This document shows, piece by piece, positions 19,552 through 30,126 of a DNA stretch of 64,000 bases. Source of the stretch: Chondrus crispus (taxonomy: Eukaryota > Rhodophyta > Florideophyceae > Gigartinales > Gigartinaceae). The DNA lies in NCBI RefSeq assembly GCF_000350225.1, contig NW_005178996.1:60712-124711 (forward strand), given 5' to 3'. The position numbers and the translations under genes are program-made. Below the pieces are notes generated by a model. The model was given only the letters and a program-made list of their open reading frames with translations, was not told the origin of the DNA and searched no databases. Each line of letters starts with the position of its first letter. Position 1 is the stretch's first letter.

Positions 19552-20207
19552 CGAAGTTGAATTATACTTCAGGCATCGCCGTGCAAAAAGGGGGTTCAAA
19601 AGACAGTGTTTACCAGGTGTGCCTCCTGTTTTGAGCATGGCTCGTGTGAGAGAAGGCACGATATGGAACTTGCAGATGGTGATCAAAGCACTTTCGACAG
19701 CCGTCTTTTCCTCACACTGAACTGCTCCACTTGTCGGAGAGCGTTCACGACTAATTGTAGAAGGCAATAGTTTTGGTATGACGATGATCCCGAACTGTCC
19801 GTCCTCGCAGCAAAGCTTGCTGAGATCAGGGGTTTGGCCTTATCAAGGTCGTCTGTAGCAGCAAGGAGTCGTGTACACGTGTACAAAGGTCTGCACGAAT
19901 GCACTCGCTGTAGCGAGAGATCAGGGAGCATTGCGGCCATGAATTGGAAACAGCCAATACCGTACAGGGGCAGTCGCGAAAGACTGGACAGTGCTATACT
20001 GTACGTAGTTTGAAGGTGTGGCGAATGGGTAACAGGACCTCCTGGCCAGCTGATTCTGAAAACAGGTGATGAGGTTGCAAGAAGAGAGAGATTAGAAATG
20101 AAGATGGAGATGGAGTGAAAGGGTTAAACAAGAGGATGGAAAGAAGGAGGAATTGGGCGTAGAGGGAGAGCGAAGGGGATAGTTGATATCTGACAGGTGG
20201 AGATGGA

Positions 20208-20471
20208 TTACTTGACGACGATGGAGACATGCGTCTGTGTGTAGACGGCGACAGGTAGATGGTGGGGTTGCGGTTGAGGTTGGGGTTGGGGTTGAGCATG
20301 GAGATCTTGTGCAACAGCGACCGCAAGAAAAGGCACAGAGGGCTTTCGAGAGCGGTTACGGCGGACGTTGACGGCGTGTGTGAGGAAGACGCCGGCAATG
20401 GTGGCTAAAAGGGCGCCTAGGACACCAAGTACGGGGTCGAGCCAGGTCCAGGGCATAGAGGTTTGCGACAT
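20208..20471 (-). CDS. Small single-pass membrane protein with Gln-Pro repeat, copy B
   Basis: 87 residues from the ATG at 20471. A hydrophobic segment at about residues 11-34 (LDPVLGVLGALLATIAGVFL) is followed at once by a basic cluster (RRNRSRK), predicting one membrane span with the C-terminus on the cytosolic side. A QPQPQPQPQP stretch lies near residues 50-60. The family is not recognised. The second copy at 41746-42009 is also open over its full length with mostly conservative changes, although the linked MSP gene there is broken; this argues for a real protein. A TATA box lies 160 bases upstream. Confidence 0.6.
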   Translation of the reverse strand: MSQTSMPWTWLDPVLGVLGALLATIAGVFLTHAVNVRRNRSRKPSVPFLAVAVAQDLHAQPQPQPQPQPHHLPVAVYTQTHVSIVVK

Positions 20472-20630
20472 GGTGGTAGTGGAGAGATTTGTTGTTGTTG
20501 TTGTGTGTGTGTGGGTGAGGTAGCTGTGGGGCAAGAAACGGGCACAGACAGAGAAAGAGAGAGAGTGGACTTTGGTGCGAGACTGAGTTGAATGAGAGAG
20601 AAGTTGGTCTGTGGTGAGTTGGGGGGTAGG

Positions 20631-20639
20631 CTTTATATA
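20631..20639 (-). promoter_or_regulatory. TATA box of the small membrane-protein gene, copy B
   Basis: CTATATAAA on the minus strand, about 160 bases before the ATG at 20471. It is conserved in copy C at 42170-42178 and again in a diverged promoter duplicate near 42320. Confidence 0.6.
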
Positions 20640-20690
20640 GCGTTCGACTCGCTGCGAAGTGTTGCGGGCGGTGAGGTTATAAGTGGGCAC

Positions 20691-21028
20691 GATGTTAATT
20701 ATTTGTCATTAGAGCCATACGCATACACGTAGTACACGCATGACGGTAGCGCATGACGGTAGCCATGTCTGCCAACACTTGCTGTCACTGTGCAGCTTCC
20801 TGCCCTTCTGCCCTCCCGTCATAGATCTTCCCAATTCACACCCATCTTACAAGGTGGCGACGGGAATCATTACTGTACGAAGGGGAAAGCACATCACCTG
20901 GCCACGGCTACATATCAATTCCTCGCCCGTAGTTCAGAACGAGTCCTCTTTTTGGATGTGTTTCTGTAGTGTATTCGCCTTTGTGCGTCCACCCAGATAA
21001 CGCAGCACCCTCGGATAGGGCACCGTCA
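20691..21028. other. Intergenic, nothing recognised
   Basis: Sequence after the end of the segmental duplication. It holds a short direct repeat (GCATGACGGTAGC, near 20738-20763) but no gene. Confidence 0.4.
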
Positions 21029-21286
21029 TTAGGGCAAGTACAATTCATAACAACATAAAGCCACCGGCGCCTCCGCCACCTCAGTGGGTCGGAGGCATCT
21101 GGTCTTGGCATCACGACCTTCAGCACAAACTGGCTCTTCATTCGCGAACCGCTTCAAGTTGTAGAAATTTAGTTTTACTGTGCCTCGCTGCATTCTTGCT
21201 ACTTGTAGCTTGTACAAGCTCAACACCCCCACTGCGGCCCCCAGGACAACCACTCTAACCTTGCTTGCTCTTCCCCATCCTATCAT
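21029..21286 (-). CDS. Possible small membrane protein
   Basis: 85 residues from the ATG at 21286. A short hydrophobic run (VRVVVLGAAVGVLSLY) near the N-terminus is followed by Lys/Arg. The protein has five Cys, including a CC pair near the end. There is no homologue in the window and no clear promoter. It may be a chance ORF. Confidence 0.25.
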   Translation of the reverse strand: MIGWGRASKVRVVVLGAAVGVLSLYKLQVARMQRGTVKLNFYNLKRFANEEPVCAEGRDAKTRCLRPTEVAEAPVALCCYELYLP

Positions 21287-21383
21287 ATGTGACCTCACCG
21301 AATACTCATGGCCATCGTGTCAACGCTCTAGCCATTCCATTCCAGTCTAATCTCCAGTGAAATCCCCTAATCCCACCAAAACA

Positions 21384-21463
21384 CATTACAGTTGTGCCTT
21401 TCACACAGAACTCCTGTGCGTGACATACAGGAGTCCTGTGTGAAAGGCACAGCAACTGTAATG
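21384..21463. repeat. 80-bp near-perfect hairpin
   Basis: Two arms of about 28-32 bases (CATTACAGTTG...CTTTCACACAG and its reverse complement) with a 3-base bulge and a small loop. It could be a tiny palindromic transposon or a structured RNA. Confidence 0.75.
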
Positions 21464-22253
21464 AGACCCACTCCTGGGTCTGCGTGCCAATCGTCCTTTA
21501 CTTCCCTCAAATGCTTTTTTCGCAACAACCGACCACTCCTTTCAAAACACTCTTTAAACTACGCTCCTTTGATTACTCCTTGTCGGCTCAAACCGCCGGT
21601 GTGAGACTGTCTGTTCAATCATTGCTGGGCGATACAGCGACAGCGCTGATGTCAGCGCTACTGTCAACAGTAGCGCGGTAGTCTGCCCTCAAGGGCCCGT
21701 CGGCGCTAAGTAGCGGTACAGTAGTATAAGGCAGCACCCCGAGCACCTGCTCTCGAGAGAAAAAGGGAACGAAAAGCACAAAACAGATAGAGTAAAGAAA
21801 CGTTCAAAAGACGCATTGGTTCGGGGCGGAGCCCAATCCGGATACCGGTCATTCGTCACTCCTGAACTCAGCTCTGCCACCCCCGCCTCCTCATATCAAC
21901 CTATGATGCACCACTTATCAGATCATTTCATTTCTTCAGACAGTTGCAGTTGTTGCAGTTGCCTTTTCTCAAAATAACTTTCTTTCCCGCTCTCCCATAA
22001 CAACAAATCACTATTGATAGGCCACTGACCGCAGTGACGTTGCCTTTCATCTTTGTTGAGCAAGACTTGACTTTCTCATATATGTTGGTCCTGGCACATC
22101 CATGCCACCACCTTCTTAACTGTAGCAGACGCATAGGGCACTTGTGATTCCCATTCTATTCTCGAGATTTGAGGAAGCATTTCCATCTCTTTGGGACTCT
22201 CTTAAGGTTGCCCGTAAAATAATGCGTTGTTTTTTCCTTTTGCCCACAAACTC
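21464..22253. other. Intergenic, nothing recognised
   Basis: No convincing ORF, tRNA or transposon end. The region near 21625-21685 holds several GCGCTA/TAGCGC and ACAGTAG repeats. Confidence 0.4.
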
Positions 22254-22802
22254 GCTGGACGTAAGGGTGACCCCACCGCCAACAAAATTTCAGTCCTAAA
22301 ATTCCAACTACTAAAGTTTAGACCGATGGAAGAGATTTTGAACCCCACCGCGCCAGCATTTGTCCTAAAGTTTAGAATTTGGGCAGGATTCTTTTCCAAA
22401 CCAAAATTACTTGGTCGAGATTTTTGTCCAACGCGCCGTTTGGGCGAGCTTCGTTCTATAGTAACGGTACAGAAAACATCTGAATTTCATGTGCTTACAG
22501 CTCTACCAGAGCTCTTCCAAATGGCTTTTGCGCCAATTGTGGAACAGACGCGTGCAGTAGCTTGCTTCTTTGCGCCAAATGTATTTCTACGACATGTATT
22601 TCTACGACAGACTTGTAGCCTAATTGGAGTGACCCTGAATATGATAGAAGTATCGTGTTACAGGCGCGGTGGGGTTCATCTCTGAATCACCACCTCCCCC
22701 AAAGCGCGGCTTGATTAAAAGATACTAGATCCAATTACCGGAGGACAACTGTCTGCTTTTTGCGATTTTGGGCAAGGCTCGGTGGGGTCACCCTACGTAA
22801 AC
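22254..22802. mobile_element. Short non-autonomous element with nested inverted repeats
   Basis: The outer repeats at 22257-22278 and 22779-22800 share ACGTA(A)GGGTGACCCCACCG in inverted orientation with a one-base length difference. Inside them a second inverted pair, TGAACCCCACCGCGCC, lies at 22339-22354 and 22663-22678. There is no coding capacity. The nested arms suggest a MITE about 545 bp long; the target duplication cannot be fixed. Confidence 0.6.
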
Positions 22803-23339
22803 CCGAGATTGAATAATTCCACCACGAGTTATGCGGACTGACCTCCAGCAAGGTACCTGCCCGCAACAAACCCAAGTCTGGTACATCGTTGTGCCGCCCG
22901 GCGGATCACGTGCACCTGCGCGAATACTCGCTGAAGCGAATATTGTAGCTCGCCACAAGGATAGAAAGGTTCTCAGTTGAAAGGGTGGTGTGTTTCGTCT
23001 TCTTGACAGGCTGAGGGGGGCCGTTTGGAGAGGACCGCTTTTAAGAAGCTTCTAGTTGTCTATCTTTTGCGGTTGCTTCGGCGGCATCTGTGGCAGATCC
23101 TGTCGCGATTTGACCCATTGATGGCTCGGCGCAGATGAAGCGATAGGGGCGTCCATGACGCATATCGCTATGACCCATGCAGTCTGGGACTCGTTTGTGC
23201 TGATGGAAAGAACAGAAGACCCACTTCTTTTTTTTCAGGACGGGTCGATCCGGCACTAGTGGGAGCCTCCGGAAATTATTTTTCTGCTGTGATCAGGCGG
23301 ACGTGAAACTCGTGGAAAACTCACATGCCCTGAGTTTTA
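22803..23339. other. Intergenic, nothing recognised
   Basis: A 71-residue minus-strand frame (23041-23256) shows no domain and lacks context, so I do not call it. Confidence 0.35.
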
Positions 23340-23405
23340 AATCCGAGCAAACTCGTCGCCAAAACACGCGTTTTCGTAACTTTACGGACAACGTTAATAT
23401 ATATA
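23340..23405 (+). repeat. Dispersed 60-bp repeat, copy 1
   Basis: From AATCCGAGCAAACTCG through ACTTTACGGACA to CGTTA this matches 28230-28295 with about six differences, in the same orientation. Confidence 0.75.
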
Positions 23406-23451
23406 TCTTCGCAAATACATTATGTATCAGGAATTTTTGACTTTCTACCAC

Positions 23452-23516
23452 TGCTACAGTGCTACAGTGCTACAGTGCACGAAATTTGCATAAATACCCC
23501 CCCCCCCCCCCCCCCC
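23452..23516. repeat. CTACAGTG triplication and poly-C tract
   Basis: Three tandem CTACAGTG units (about 23452-23478) followed by a run of 20 C at 23497-23516. A homopolymer this long is also a likely assembly or sequencing weak point. Confidence 0.9.
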
Positions 23517-23681
23517 TGATTGCGATAATTGCACTTCTCGCCCGGTTTCGCGACGCCAATTGGGCATCACCCCTGGAGAGCACGCGTACAAATTCGAATG
23601 CCAAGTCCTTCTCATCAACCAAAAAAGCACCCGCCGAGGTATGCCCCCCTACTGTACAGCTCGTCAGAACCGATGTCGGTT

Positions 23682-23719
23682 CATGTCATAGATGTCGGAC
23701 ATCCGACATCTATGGCATG
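23682..23719. repeat. 38-bp palindrome
   Basis: CATG(T/G)CATAGATGTCGGA meets its own reverse complement with one mismatched pair and almost no loop. It may be a cruciform-forming site or a remnant of head-to-head repeats. Confidence 0.85.
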
Positions 23720-24447
23720 CACTACCATTTTCCAAGCTGTCTCATTTCTTGCGCGGGTGATAGTTTTAGGAGCTCACAATTTACTACGGGTTTCATAGCT
23801 TCAATTAAATGTTTTGTAATGAACCCCACCTCAAAGTGCAAATTCTAAGTTTATCAAAAAATATTGTCGTTCCCAAAGAACATCAGACATTTTCGAAGAG
23901 AGGCTCAAGTGTGATCATCAAGAACTCTGTTGCCGACAAAAAGCACTGGAGTCCTTTTTCGATACATTTTGATACTAATAACGGGCTGCACGTTATTATC
24001 TTCAGAGTCAAGAAGAGCTGAGCTACATTTCATAGTAGCAAGACAGTAGCGCAGTCCACTTTTGCCATCTATTAACTTACTGCTATACATGCACGAAATT
24101 TCTTTCGCCTCATCTTTCTTCGCGATTTAGTTTTATACGATTTTCTCGTCTGCCATTTGGTAGAAGTTTGTGATTCTTCAATACATAAGATTCTCAGAAG
24201 GACGGGGAAAATTCTTTTTTAAGTATTGCTTACATACATAAGTGGAGAACGCAAAGAACCTATCGGAATATCTTTTTAGTGTTGGTTGCTTTCCTCCGCG
24301 ACACTAATTTATAATTGCACACGGGATGCTAGAGGGCAGAGTCATGCAGAACCATTGAAATCAACATCAAGTTAGATTTAATTCGCTATTCGAGAAGTTA
24401 AATGTGCGACATGTTAAAGGGTGTTGAGAGTGTTAGTAGTTAGTTTT
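23720..24447. other. Intergenic, nothing recognised
   Basis: AT-rich sequence on the 3' side of the vWA gene. No gene or RNA recognised. Confidence 0.4.
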
Positions 24448-25845
24448 CTAGGCGAAACCAGTACCATCATCTCGAACACAACCTTCAATTGATGTGGTCT
24501 GGATAATCTGACGAACTCCCACTCCACTCAAGACAAGATCGATCTTGCAAGTAAAACCATCCGGGAATTCACAGGCTGCGGGCATGATTACGGCATGCTC
24601 AGAAATACGTCTTGTCTCACCAGACCTAACGGTGATAGGAAGTGCTGGATTGAAGGAGATAGCAACTTTCCCGGCGCAGTCCATCGTTGATGCGTCAAGC
24701 TCCTGGTCCAGGCTTTCGATTGTTTCCGTGATGACATCAATGAGCTTTCTCGGGTTGGATGCAAGTTTTAAAGCCCCGAGGGTTCCGCTAGTGATGCGAG
24801 AGGCCTGTCCGCCAGCGGTCTCCGTGTCGACCGGACATCCGAAATTCGCACCTTGTGCGCTCAGTGTTCCTGCATTGAGACCGGCCTCCAAGGAGGGCCC
24901 AAAGTTGGTACCGACAACGGCGATACCTTTTGCGTTTAGTTGATCAACCACGACATTGCGGGTAAGCGGAGCGGACCCACTGGGGCATGACGGTTCGTGG
25001 CCAGGCGCATCCCCCATGTACACAAGAATCTTGCGACTGCCATCTCTCCATCCGATGGAATCCTGGGTGGCAACCTGGCTTAGTGCAAAAAGGTTGCCCT
25101 CGGGTACATCGGAGGCTCCCTCAGCCGTCAAAGAATTGATAGCAGAAATGACATCATCAATGTTCTTCGTAACCGGTTGAACATTCTGGAAATTCATGAT
25201 GTCTTCTTCATCACGATAGAATCCGACGCCGAAGGCAACATCGATGGAAGCATTCCTTCTCGCAGCGACAAGATCACCAAACCTCTGTTGTGCTGAAGTA
25301 ATTTCCACGTCCATAGATGCGGTGGCGTCAGTCAAAAAGTAGATATCTTCTTGGAGGGCGCTAGAGACTTCATCGAGAGCGACGGTAACGTCAACATCGA
25401 CAGTGCCGCCCACAACGACGGCTTCCGGGAATAGAATTGTCTCCGGTAATGCAACAGGTCCCTCAACGTCTGGGCCGACAGAGACTACCGGGGGAGCCAT
25501 GGAAACGGTGGGCGCCATGGTCGGCGTACTCATGACGGGTGAAGTAGTGGGATCTGTCTGAGTGGAGGTGGTGATTACGCAGCGATGTCCTTCAAGGGTT
25601 CTGCGATTCATTCCTCTTCCTCTGGTTCTGGTGCAGGTTTCGACAGTGCAGGGTCGCTTGGCTCTGTTACACATTCTGGTAGCCCTACGTTCGTTATTGC
25701 GTCCGGTGTTGCATCGGCCATTACAGGTTCTCCTTCTACGCATACGACTGATGGTCATTTGGTGAATAGAGTCATTGGAAGTCGACATTGCAGCAGCAAT
25801 TGCAGCCAAAGCAAGGATAGTTGCAAAAAAGATTGAGGCTCTCAT
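24448..25845 (-). CDS. Secreted integrin-beta-like vWA domain protein
   Basis: 465 residues from the ATG at 25845, a single exon. Residues 1-20 are a signal peptide (MRASIFFATILALAAIAAAM). Residues 35-90 are rich in Arg and Cys, and 92-120 form a Thr/Pro/Ser linker. A von Willebrand factor A domain spans about 165-385: FLTDATASM gives the metal-site motif D173-x-T-x-S, GASDVPEG resembles the integrin-beta DxPEGG segment, and ILVYMGDAPGHEP resembles the conserved aspartate strand. The C-terminal 80 residues hold four Cys in an immunoglobulin-like beta region (IDLVLSGVGVRQIIQTTSIEGC). I infer a secreted or wall-associated adhesion protein; no transmembrane anchor is seen. It is the clearest host gene in the window. 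Confidence 0.85.
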   Translation of the reverse strand: MRASIFFATILALAAIAAAMSTSNDSIHQMTISRMRRRRTCNGRCNTGRNNERRATRMCNRAKRPCTVETCTRTRGRGMNRRTLEGHRCVITTSTQTDPTTSPVMSTPTMAPTVSMAPPVVSVGPDVEGPVALPETILFPEAVVVGGTVDVDVTVALDEVSSALQEDIYFLTDATASMDVEITSAQQRFGDLVAARRNASIDVAFGVGFYRDEEDIMNFQNVQPVTKNIDDVISAINSLTAEGASDVPEGNLFALSQVATQDSIGWRDGSRKILVYMGDAPGHEPSCPSGSAPLTRNVVVDQLNAKGIAVVGTNFGPSLEAGLNAGTLSAQGANFGCPVDTETAGGQASRITSGTLGALKLASNPRKLIDVITETIESLDQELDASTMDCAGKVAISFNPALPITVRSGETRRISEHAVIMPAACEFPDGFTCKIDLVLSGVGVRQIIQTTSIEGCVRDDGTGFA

Positions 25846-26755
25846 TGTGGTTGAACTGTTGAATTAGTGAAACGGTTAGGTCGAGAAGGTGGTGGATGAT
25901 TGTGATGATATGGAGGGCAGTTGCAGTTCGGGCGGAGGTGCGGAGGCCTTTTATTCTACTTTGGCGTGCTGCTGGGTATGCGGGATCCTGGAGGCATGTG
26001 GGAGATGGATTACGGCAACGCATAGTGTTTGGCGGATCCCGAAGACGCTGTGGATGGGGTCTAGCTCCTCTAGCTGCTCAAGGGGCGGTGAGCAGGCAGC
26101 GATAGGCGCATGTGATGACAAGGATGGGGATGGACGGGATTTCGTGAAATCACAAAAATTGTGAAGCAGAACAACAGGGCAGGAGGCACAAATCAATTGG
26201 GGTGTTTCCGGGCAAGATGAAGAGCGTTGGCAGTAGTTGCCAGAGCTGTCTCTGAAGAAGAAGTATGAGTTGTGTGGTGAATTTCATGGGAAGAAAGTGG
26301 GACGTACAATCTCAGGCGAGAGCAGTTTACAAGAACAATATGGGATAAGCGTTACTCGGTGTCGCCGTGGCGGCTGAGGTAGCACTGGTTGCATGTACGT
26401 ATTGGACATACTGCAGTGCTGCAGTATCCAATGGCCACTTTGGAACGCGTTTGGATACGAAGTCATTGTGTTCGGCGAGTCAGCAGTGAGGAGGGGCAGA
26501 AAGAGACGGCCGGACAGCCTTTCGAGATGGGGCACACGCGGTGCGACCTTCGGCCCAGCAGGACAAGGACATCCCGTTGCTCTTTCTTCATGCAGTGCAG
26601 ATCATGCGAGGCAGCCTTTCCTCCCTGTGCCGCATCAGAGAAAGACAAGTGTCGTCCCGCCTGGACCTGACACGGCTCCTTTCTCCGACAGCGTGCACAC
26701 GTGTGTTACGTGAGCGACATCCATACGAACGTGTGTCCAGCTTTTATATATATAA
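25846..26755. other. Upstream region of the vWA gene and intergenic
   Basis: A minus-strand AATAAAAG at about 25949-25956, roughly 100 bases upstream of the vWA ATG, could serve as its TATA element. The overlapping frames here show no domain. Confidence 0.4.
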
Positions 26756-26786
26756 CTTTCAGGGGAGCATCGGCTCCCCCTGAAAG
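26756..26786. repeat. 31-bp hairpin
   Basis: CTTTCAGGGGAGC pairs with GCTCCCCCTGAAAG around a four-base loop, with one bulged C. It follows a TATATATATAA stretch. Confidence 0.7.
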
Positions 26787-28229
26787 AACGGACAACGTTA
26801 TTATATACAGTACAGTATATACCGTCACAGCATTTCTCAGCTTACGTATGAAGCTGCGATTACGACAACAAGCGAGCGACGTCGGGACGCGTCGCAGTGA
26901 CGCGTCGCAGTGACCCTTGATCATTGTAATGATAACCATACATGCACACACGTGCACACGTAATACACGGCTCACAACGGAGTCATCGTCTCGTCACCAC
27001 AATCACTGATCTGGGCTGGAGTTCGCGTCGTCCTACAATGCTCGCCGCGGAATCAGCGTCTACGCCCATACTCTTCTGCATGCAGTAGACCGTAGGCCAT
27101 TGTACGTAATCGTGTCCTCGCAGGTCCGGTGTCGCAACTGACGTACCCCGTCGGGTTCCGCCTGACCCCCTCAGATGACGCCATCACTAATTCGGGCCTC
27201 GTCACGTTTCAGAATAATTCCGCCACTTGGCCCGCAGAGGGCACGGTTCTACACTGCATCAGCACCACACCTCCACCAGCGTGCCTAACAAACCCCCATA
27301 TGCCTCATACCATATGCGTTATGGACCCGCTCCAAAAACGACAAGACGTGCTTTGGATACATTTTTTTGTCAGCAACCCTTCTTCTCACCGCATACTTAT
27401 TCTGTTACTGCTCTACGGGCCCTATCTGCAGCCACGCTCCACCAAGCATCGTTGAATCCAAGTTCACCAACCTATCACGCTTTTAGTGTTGGCAACAAAT
27501 CGTCAGCCTCACTGAGAACACTTCCTTTGTCCTATCCGATGGTTTCGTGTCAGCGCCCAGTCTCGCACTTTGTTACACTGTCTCGTCGACGCAACGCGCA
27601 AACAATGCTCTGCACTCAAACATCCATGTGGCTTCGCGTTTATGCCTATTGGCAGTCCCCTTTCATATTTCAGTTTCCGGTGAAATCCGACTGTAACCTT
27701 CTAAATCCGCTTTTCTCCTTTCCACGAAGCCTACGAGCACCACCAGTATGCATCCGTCCATTCAAACATATTGATCATTTACCCTTTTTCTCAATTTTCA
27801 ACTACAGACTCCTCTTTGCAAGGCTACTTGTTTCACAGGCGCATTTCCGGGAAAGCATTCCACTTTTTCCCGCCCTAACGATGGCCTCCTTGTATTGCTT
27901 GTTCTAATGTACCTTGGCGGCATGTCCACTGCTTCCGTGCTCGTTCTGCTTTCCTGGAAATCTCTATCACGCTGCACCATTCACCCACTAAATGTCTAGG
28001 TAAGTTCATTCTTATTATGTAGTTTGTGAGCTGTTCGATTATGCGTTCTCATCCAACGCGTCCTTATTTCTGCAATGGCAACCAGTACGTAGAATCAAGT
28101 CTGAAACAATTTTCTTTTCTTGTCGAAATCAGTTGTCCTGCATCAACTCCATTTTTTTGAACCTCTTCTGCGCATCTGCACATTCATATGTTCACAGACT
28201 GCGCGTATTTGAAAGTTTTGCGTTCAGAA
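26787..28229. other. Intergenic, nothing firmly recognised
   Basis: Contains two tandem GACGCGTCGCAGT units near 26885-26912 and a TATACAGTACAGTATA stretch near 26803. A 226-residue frame at 27227-27907 has no domain and uneven composition, so I do not call it. Confidence 0.4.
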
Positions 28230-28295
28230 AATCCGAGCAAACTCGCCTCCAAAACACGCGTTTTTGTGACTTTACGGACATCGTTATTATTTGCA
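28230..28295 (+). repeat. Dispersed 60-bp repeat, copy 2
   Basis: Partner of 23340-23405 in the same orientation. The flanks are unrelated, so the unit itself was mobile or duplicated. Confidence 0.75.
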
Positions 28296-29591
28296 AAGGC
28301 TTAATGCTGCAAAGGCTTAATGCTGCAATCAGCATTTGCAAAAAGAGCTGTCTTCACATGAGGATATCGCCGCCCTCATATGAGGACAAGACCTATGTAC
28401 TGTACTGTAGCGATGCTTTACGGCGGCGTCATTAATCTGGGTGTAAAGCGTGATAGATTACAGTAGTACGTCCTCCTGCATTGCTGTGATGTATTATTTG
28501 TTCTGTCCCGCCCTCGCCCAGTATTGCTGACAATACTGCGTGACAATACTGCGTGCGGAGAGGCCACACAGTTTAGTGAACATGCATGAGTCGTGCTGTT
28601 GCCTCGCGGGTAAATCGTGAAGGAAGGCAGCCAAGTAAAAAGAAAAGACAAGAGAGGGTGTTTTGTCAAGAGCGAACGACAAACTGTAACACCCCAGTCG
28701 GATAGACACTACTGTAGCTACGTGATTGTTGTACTTAGCTGCCCTTGCCATTCCGTGCCAGTTCTCAGTCTTGAATGAAGAAGATCCACCCTAAATTTAC
28801 AAGTATCTCTTGGGGAGATGCTTTTGTGCATTTGACGTGGCGGTTTCTAATTCAGGTTTTTCGTTTCTGGGTACGTTAGTAGTACTGTACTGACTTAGTA
28901 CCTCACCTTCGGCACGTTTGCATTGCTGGGCAACCTCAACGGCCCTGGTTCAGCACCACGGATTGACGTTGTGCCTAGATCAAAGAAAAAATAGAACGAA
29001 GCTCTACATCGTTGTACAGAGTAAATTTATGTAATCACGGGCGTGCGAGGTGTTGGAAAGCCAGCGCGTGCCCCGCATGCCGGCAACCACGTGCCCACCT
29101 TCACGACGTATTTCCTCTTGCACTTGGTCCTCCGGAATGTGGGTACTCGTTCTGCCACTGCAGTGCTCGGGCGGCAACGATAACCGGATAGCGGGAGGGT
29201 GCTGGACATAATGATGTCGTACGTCGATAAGCTTTCTTCGTGTTGTGGGCGCGCTGCTAGCAATAGAGGTACCCTTGATAGATTATGAGACTTCCTGTTC
29301 TTGTTTACGTGCTGCAATCATATTCAGAGAGAATTTTCTAAGGGACAGAGGGGAAGAAAAGTGTTGCCCTCGTATCCAGCGGTTCAGTACAGTTTCGTAC
29401 TCCTTTCATTTTCGACGGCCGGTTATTGTCGCCGCCTGTGTACTGTACTGCAGTAGCAGAAAAAAACACACATTCGGGAGTATAAGTGCCAGAGGTTATG
29501 CTGTGCAGTTGGCGATGTGTTTGCTGACATGCTCGGCACGCACTGCTCTCGAACACCTCGCACGCCCGTGACTACATAACGAAGAAAAGCT
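28296..29591. other. Intergenic, nothing recognised
   Basis: Holds a single CCTCATATGAGG site (about 28374) identical to the piggyBac subterminal palindromes, a 13-bp tandem (TGACAATACTGCG, twice, near 28528), and several GTACTGTAC motifs. No gene recognised. Confidence 0.4.
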
Positions 29592-29904
29592 TGGCTGCAT
29601 TTTTTGTTTGATCTAGGTACAACGTCAATCATTGGCATGACAGACTTAGTCCCTTCGCATTTGTCGATAGTTGTCAATACTACACGTTGTCGCCTCGGTG
29701 TACCTGCAGGTCGATGTAGACGGCGAGCGTGGCGCCGGGCGCAATGAGGCCGATGTTTGGGCGCACGATGTAGCGCGACTGGTCGGAGGTCTTCACCATA
29801 AACGTGACCTGCATGGTGTGGTAGCTCGTCAGCAACAGTGCAACAAGGATTTCGTGGCCTTTTCTGACGCATGATTGCCAAGTAATTGGGAAGGACAAAT
29901 GCAC
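29592..29904 (-). pseudogene. VAP/MSP domain fragment with MSP-family 3' tail
   Basis: On the minus strand, about 29695-29850 encodes the heart of a canonical VAP domain (VTFMVKTSDQSRYIVRPNIG, then LIAPGATLAVYIDLQ), closer to typical VAP than copies A-C are. The LQ codons are followed by GGTACA, so CAG|GTACAC could be a splice donor. Directly downstream (about 29690-29625) lies the 3' tail motif of the MSP family (AAGTCTGTCATGCCAATGAT). The large C-terminal domain is absent. It is either an internally deleted family member or an exon of a VAP gene next to a family relic. Confidence 0.55.
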
Positions 29905-29985
29905 GCTGATACTTGCGGATGTGTGAGGGAGGGGGTGCTGTGTCGAGAGTATTGGGAAACTAAATATTCCTCTATTAGCGGTTAG

Positions 29986-29993
29986 TATATAAA
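29986..29993 (+). promoter_or_regulatory. TATA box upstream of R1 copy 2
   Basis: TATATAAA about 140 bases before R1 copy 2. The plus-strand leader that follows is GC-rich. No confident gene starts from it. Confidence 0.35.
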
Positions 29994-30126
29994 CGCCGAA
30001 GAGGCCTTCAGAAGAGAGGCATCGGACCTTTAAGTGAACACCTGCCTTCTCGTTTCATCTGTTTCAAACGGCGTGTCCGGCGGCGTCGGCGGCGGCAGCG
30101 GTAACGTCAGCAGCCGCTCGATCCGG

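Larger units (their letters stand above)
17450..20690. repeat. Segmental duplication, copy B
   Basis: About 3.2 kb closely matching 39045-42228, including the MSP gene, its 3' region with AATAAA, and a small antisense gene with its TATA region. Upstream similarity to the other copy continues at 32605-32640, on the far side of a 6.4-kb transposon nest. High identity in both coding and non-coding parts points to a fairly recent duplication. Confidence 0.88.

Noticed and set aside
19517-19940. Minus-strand ORFs conserved between segmental copies B and C
   Set aside because: The whole segment is highly similar, so shared open frames are expected; no domain or start context supports them.
27129-27455. 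Possible NBR1-like immunoglobulin domain (VTFQNNSATWPAEGT)
   Set aside because: Only about 15 residues resemble the family and the frame has no further support upstream or downstream; too weak to annotate.
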